A stretch of DNA of 6,679 bases from CAYZEZ01 sp964477295 (GTDB lineage Bacteria > Bacteroidota > Bacteroidia > Bacteroidales > SM23-62). The notes beneath the pieces were generated by a model. That model was not told the DNA's origin and made no database searches. It saw nothing but the letters and a program-made list of their open reading frames with translations. This document shows, in pieces, positions 4,568 to 6,679 of this stretch (position 1 is the stretch's first letter; each line of letters begins with the position of its first letter). The stretch covers positions 1-6,679 of the forward strand of contig CAYZEZ010000262.1 of the NCBI GenBank assembly GCA_964477295.1, written 5' to 3'. Both the position numbers and the translations under genes were made by a program.

Positions 4568-5503
4568 TTGGAAAACTTTCCGGCCATACATGTTCAGCAG
4601 GTAAAAAAATTCTTCGGCGATGTCAAAGCTGTCGATGGCATTGATCTGTCCATCCCGGAAGGAGAATTCCTTGCCCTGCTGGGACCAAATGGGGCCGGAA
4701 AAACCACACTTGTTGAAATGATTGAGGGTCTTCAGGAGCCTGATTCGGGTAAGATCCTGATACAGAATAAGAATTGGAAGGGGCATAAAGACTACCTGCA
4801 TTCCATCCTGGGTATCTCACTCCAGGAGACCCGGTTTATCGACAAGCTGACCACGCTTGAAACCATGCGCCTTTTTGCCAGCTTTTACAAGTGTGAACCA
4901 GCCCGGATCGATGAGATCCTTAAGCTGGTCAGGCTCAGGGAAAAAAGAAAAGCCTATGTGGTCCATCTTTCCGGTGGACAGCGTCAACGCCTTGCAATGG
5001 GGATCGCCTTGCTGAATGATCCCTCCATTTTACTCCTCGATGAACCAACTACGGGTCTTGATCCAAACTCAAGGCGGGAAATCTGGGATATATTGATGAA
5101 CCTGAAAAAAAGAAACCGGACCACCATGATCCTCACTACTCATTATATGGAAGAAGCCTCCTATTTGTGCGACCAGATTGTCATTCTCGACCAGGGAAAG
5201 GTACTGGCACAGGGCACACTGGAAGAATTGCTACAGGCACATAAAAGGGATGAGATCATTGAATTTGCAATGGACGGTGAATTAAGTATGCTTGAAATTG
5301 AAGGGTATTCATGGTACAGGAATATTCGCTGGGACGATGAAAGGAAGAAAGGAACATTGTATGTTACCAGTATTCTCGAAGCTTTGCCTGAACTTTTAAA
5401 AAAGGCTGAATCGGTTCATCAAAAGATGCTGGGGCTGGAATGCCGGAGAATGACTCTGGATGATCTCTTTGTTTCACTAACAGGCCGGAGGTTAACCGAT
5501 TAA
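4568..5503 (+). CDS. ABC-2 type exporter, ATP-binding protein
   Basis: A 311-residue ATPase of the CcmA/DrrA-like group (COG1131 type). All nucleotide-binding motifs are intact: Walker A GPNGAGKTT (39-47), Q-loop Gln86, signature LSGGQRQR (134-141), Walker B ILLLDE (154-159, catalytic Glu159), D-loop GLDP (163-166) and switch His192 in TTHYMEEA. After the nucleotide-binding domain, a C-terminal domain of about 95 residues follows, as is common in drug, lipid or polysaccharide exporters. The start is TTG at 4568-4570. A TAA lies directly upstream in frame (4565-4567), and no ATG precedes the Walker A region, so TTG is essentially forced; no clear Shine-Dalgarno is seen. It is followed 2 bases after its stop by the permease gene and will work with it as the energy-providing subunit at the inner membrane. 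Substrate unknown. Confidence 0.95.
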   Translation: MENFPAIHVQQVKKFFGDVKAVDGIDLSIPEGEFLALLGPNGAGKTTLVEMIEGLQEPDSGKILIQNKNWKGHKDYLHSILGISLQETRFIDKLTTLETMRLFASFYKCEPARIDEILKLVRLREKRKAYVVHLSGGQRQRLAMGIALLNDPSILLLDEPTTGLDPNSRREIWDILMNLKKRNRTTMILTTHYMEEASYLCDQIVILDQGKVLAQGTLEELLQAHKRDEIIEFAMDGELSMLEIEGYSWYRNIRWDDERKKGTLYVTSILEALPELLKKAESVHQKMLGLECRRMTLDDLFVSLTGRRLTD

Positions 5504-5505
5504 TT

Positions 5506-6615
5506 ATGGCTGGAAGATCCTTAATACAGCTCATTCTGATACGGTATAAAGAATTTATTCGGGAACCCGGGATCGTTTTCTGGTCGATCATCTTTCCCAT
5601 ATTAATGGCCTGGGTACTTGGTATTGCCTTCTCCCGGCAGGGCGAACTCGTCCAGCAGGTAGCACTGATCGAAAACGGGGAAATGAACCATAAGCTTTTC
5701 AGGGAATTCCTGGCGGATGCCCAAAAAGTGAAATCTGAAAACAACGACCTGGAAGACTATTATGAAAAAACCATCCAGAATGAGACACTTGGCAAAACCT
5801 CTTACAAATTTCTTTTGGTTGATTGGGATAAAGGAATACAGATGCTGAAAAGGGGCCAGGTAAACCTTATCCTGAAAGAATTCCCCGACAGCATCCAGTA
5901 CTTCTTCGATCCTTCCAATCCCCAGGCTAAAATGGCCTACATCATGCTTGCATCGGCCATTGAAAACCAGGACCTGGTGTATGAATCGGCAACGATCAGT
6001 CCACTTACCCAGAAAGGCAACAGGTATATCGATTTTCTAATCCCCGGGCTTATTGCCCTGGGAATCATGAACTCATTACTCTGGGGGATCAGTTATGCCC
6101 TGATCGAAATGAGATCTAAAAAACTGTTGAGAAGGATGGTGGCTACCCCGATGAAAAAATCTGAGTTCCTTGTGTCTCATTTTATTGCCCGGTTATCCAT
6201 CACTATCATTGAAGCAACCCTGCTTACTGTTTTTGCCCTTTTATTTTTTAAGATCTCTTTGCAGGGAAGTTTTTTTGCACTGATCATAATATTCATAGCC
6301 GGTAATATTGCCTTCACAGGAATCGCCGTTCTGATCTCCTCGCGGACATCCAACTCAAGGATAGGCACAGGACTTATAAACGTAATCACTCTGCCTATGA
6401 TGGTCCTTTCAGGTATTTTCTTCAGTTATCATAACTTTCCGGAATTCGTCATCCCTGTCATCCAGAAAATGCCTCTCACCATGCTGGCCGATTCACTGCG
6501 CGGCGTGTTTATTGAAGGATTTGGCATCGGGCAGATAATTGTTAATTCTTCCATCCTGACAGGCCTGGGTACTATCTGCTTTCTGATCGGGTTGAAGATC
6601 TATAAGTGGTACTAA
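5506..6615 (+). CDS. ABC-2 type exporter, permease
   Basis: A 369-residue integral membrane protein of the ABC-2 transporter family (ABC2_membrane_3-like layout). The N-terminal part has a short amphipathic run (LIQLILIRYKEFIREPG) and a first membrane helix at about 24-42. An extracytoplasmic domain of roughly 130 residues (about 45-175) with predicted alpha/beta character follows. Then come five helices near 177-200, 228-249, 256-278, 288-306 and 341-363. The cytoplasmic loop KKLLRRMVATPMKKSEFLVSH (205-225) is the version here of the family E-x-G-T-x-x-x-L-x-x-T-P coupling motif. The ATG at 5506 is 2 bases after the ATPase stop, indicating a translationally coupled operon. As a half-size unit with one permease gene it probably works as a homodimer with two copies of the ATPase. 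The substrate (drug, lipid or other) cannot be decided. Confidence 0.94.
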   Translation: MAGRSLIQLILIRYKEFIREPGIVFWSIIFPILMAWVLGIAFSRQGELVQQVALIENGEMNHKLFREFLADAQKVKSENNDLEDYYEKTIQNETLGKTSYKFLLVDWDKGIQMLKRGQVNLILKEFPDSIQYFFDPSNPQAKMAYIMLASAIENQDLVYESATISPLTQKGNRYIDFLIPGLIALGIMNSLLWGISYALIEMRSKKLLRRMVATPMKKSEFLVSHFIARLSITIIEATLLTVFALLFFKISLQGSFFALIIIFIAGNIAFTGIAVLISSRTSNSRIGTGLINVITLPMMVLSGIFFSYHNFPEFVIPVIQKMPLTMLADSLRGVFIEGFGIGQIIVNSSILTGLGTICFLIGLKIYKWY

Positions 6616-6679
6616 AGAAGTTGGAAAATGCAGGGATTTCTGATTCAGGAAGACAAACCAGGGAATTGAAATTAGTCGT

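Noticed and set aside
5364..5744. Minus-strand open frame across the ATPase-permease junction
   Set aside because: It lies wholly antisense to two well-supported coding regions and shows no domain.
6621..6679. Open frame from TTG 6621 to the window end (LENAGISDSGRQTRELKLV), possibly the start of a next gene
   Set aside because: Only 19 codons are visible, with no recognised family start. The nearby ATG at 6628-6630 leads to a 13-codon frame that stops. The sequence to the right is needed to decide.

Overview
The window looks like ordinary chromosomal DNA of a member of the Bacteroidota, probably an uncultured Bacteroidales-like lineage. Four things point there: moderate to low G+C, several matches to the Bacteroidota -7 promoter box TAnnTTTG, an L32 protein of the one-cysteine type followed by fabH, and weak or absent Shine-Dalgarno sequences with TTG or GTG starts.

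Left part, minus strand (about 1-2100): an operon reads DUF177/YceD-family protein, then rpmF (ribosomal protein L32), then fabH (beta-ketoacyl-ACP synthase III). This is the conserved cluster linking ribosome assembly to fatty-acid initiation, here without plsX between rpmF and fabH. A good promoter match lies at the head of the operon and overlaps the most upstream possible DUF177 start, so the protein probably begins further in. A 152-base gap with inverted repeats separates rpmF and fabH. Beyond fabH, the left edge holds two REP-like hairpins and a short stretch that resembles an insertion-sequence end.

Middle (2170-3590): a stand-alone receiver-domain response regulator (minus strand) is divergent from a fold-type IV PLP-dependent aminotransferase (plus strand). 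The 203 bases between them contain a short degenerate heptamer repeat and weak promoter candidates.

Right part, plus strand (3769-6615): a secreted protein of about 235 residues, probably a small outer-membrane beta-barrel of unknown role, sits behind a promoter match and a G+C-rich leader. It is followed by a two-gene ABC-2 exporter (ATPase with a TTG start, then a permease 2 bases later). The transporter substrate cannot be told from sequence.

I see no CRISPR array, tRNA, rRNA, intact mobile element or defence-like cassette. Nothing here makes a convincing new multi-gene system. The points worth a second look are the unassigned beta-barrel protein, the aminotransferase subfamily, the structured intergenic regions and several start-codon corrections.
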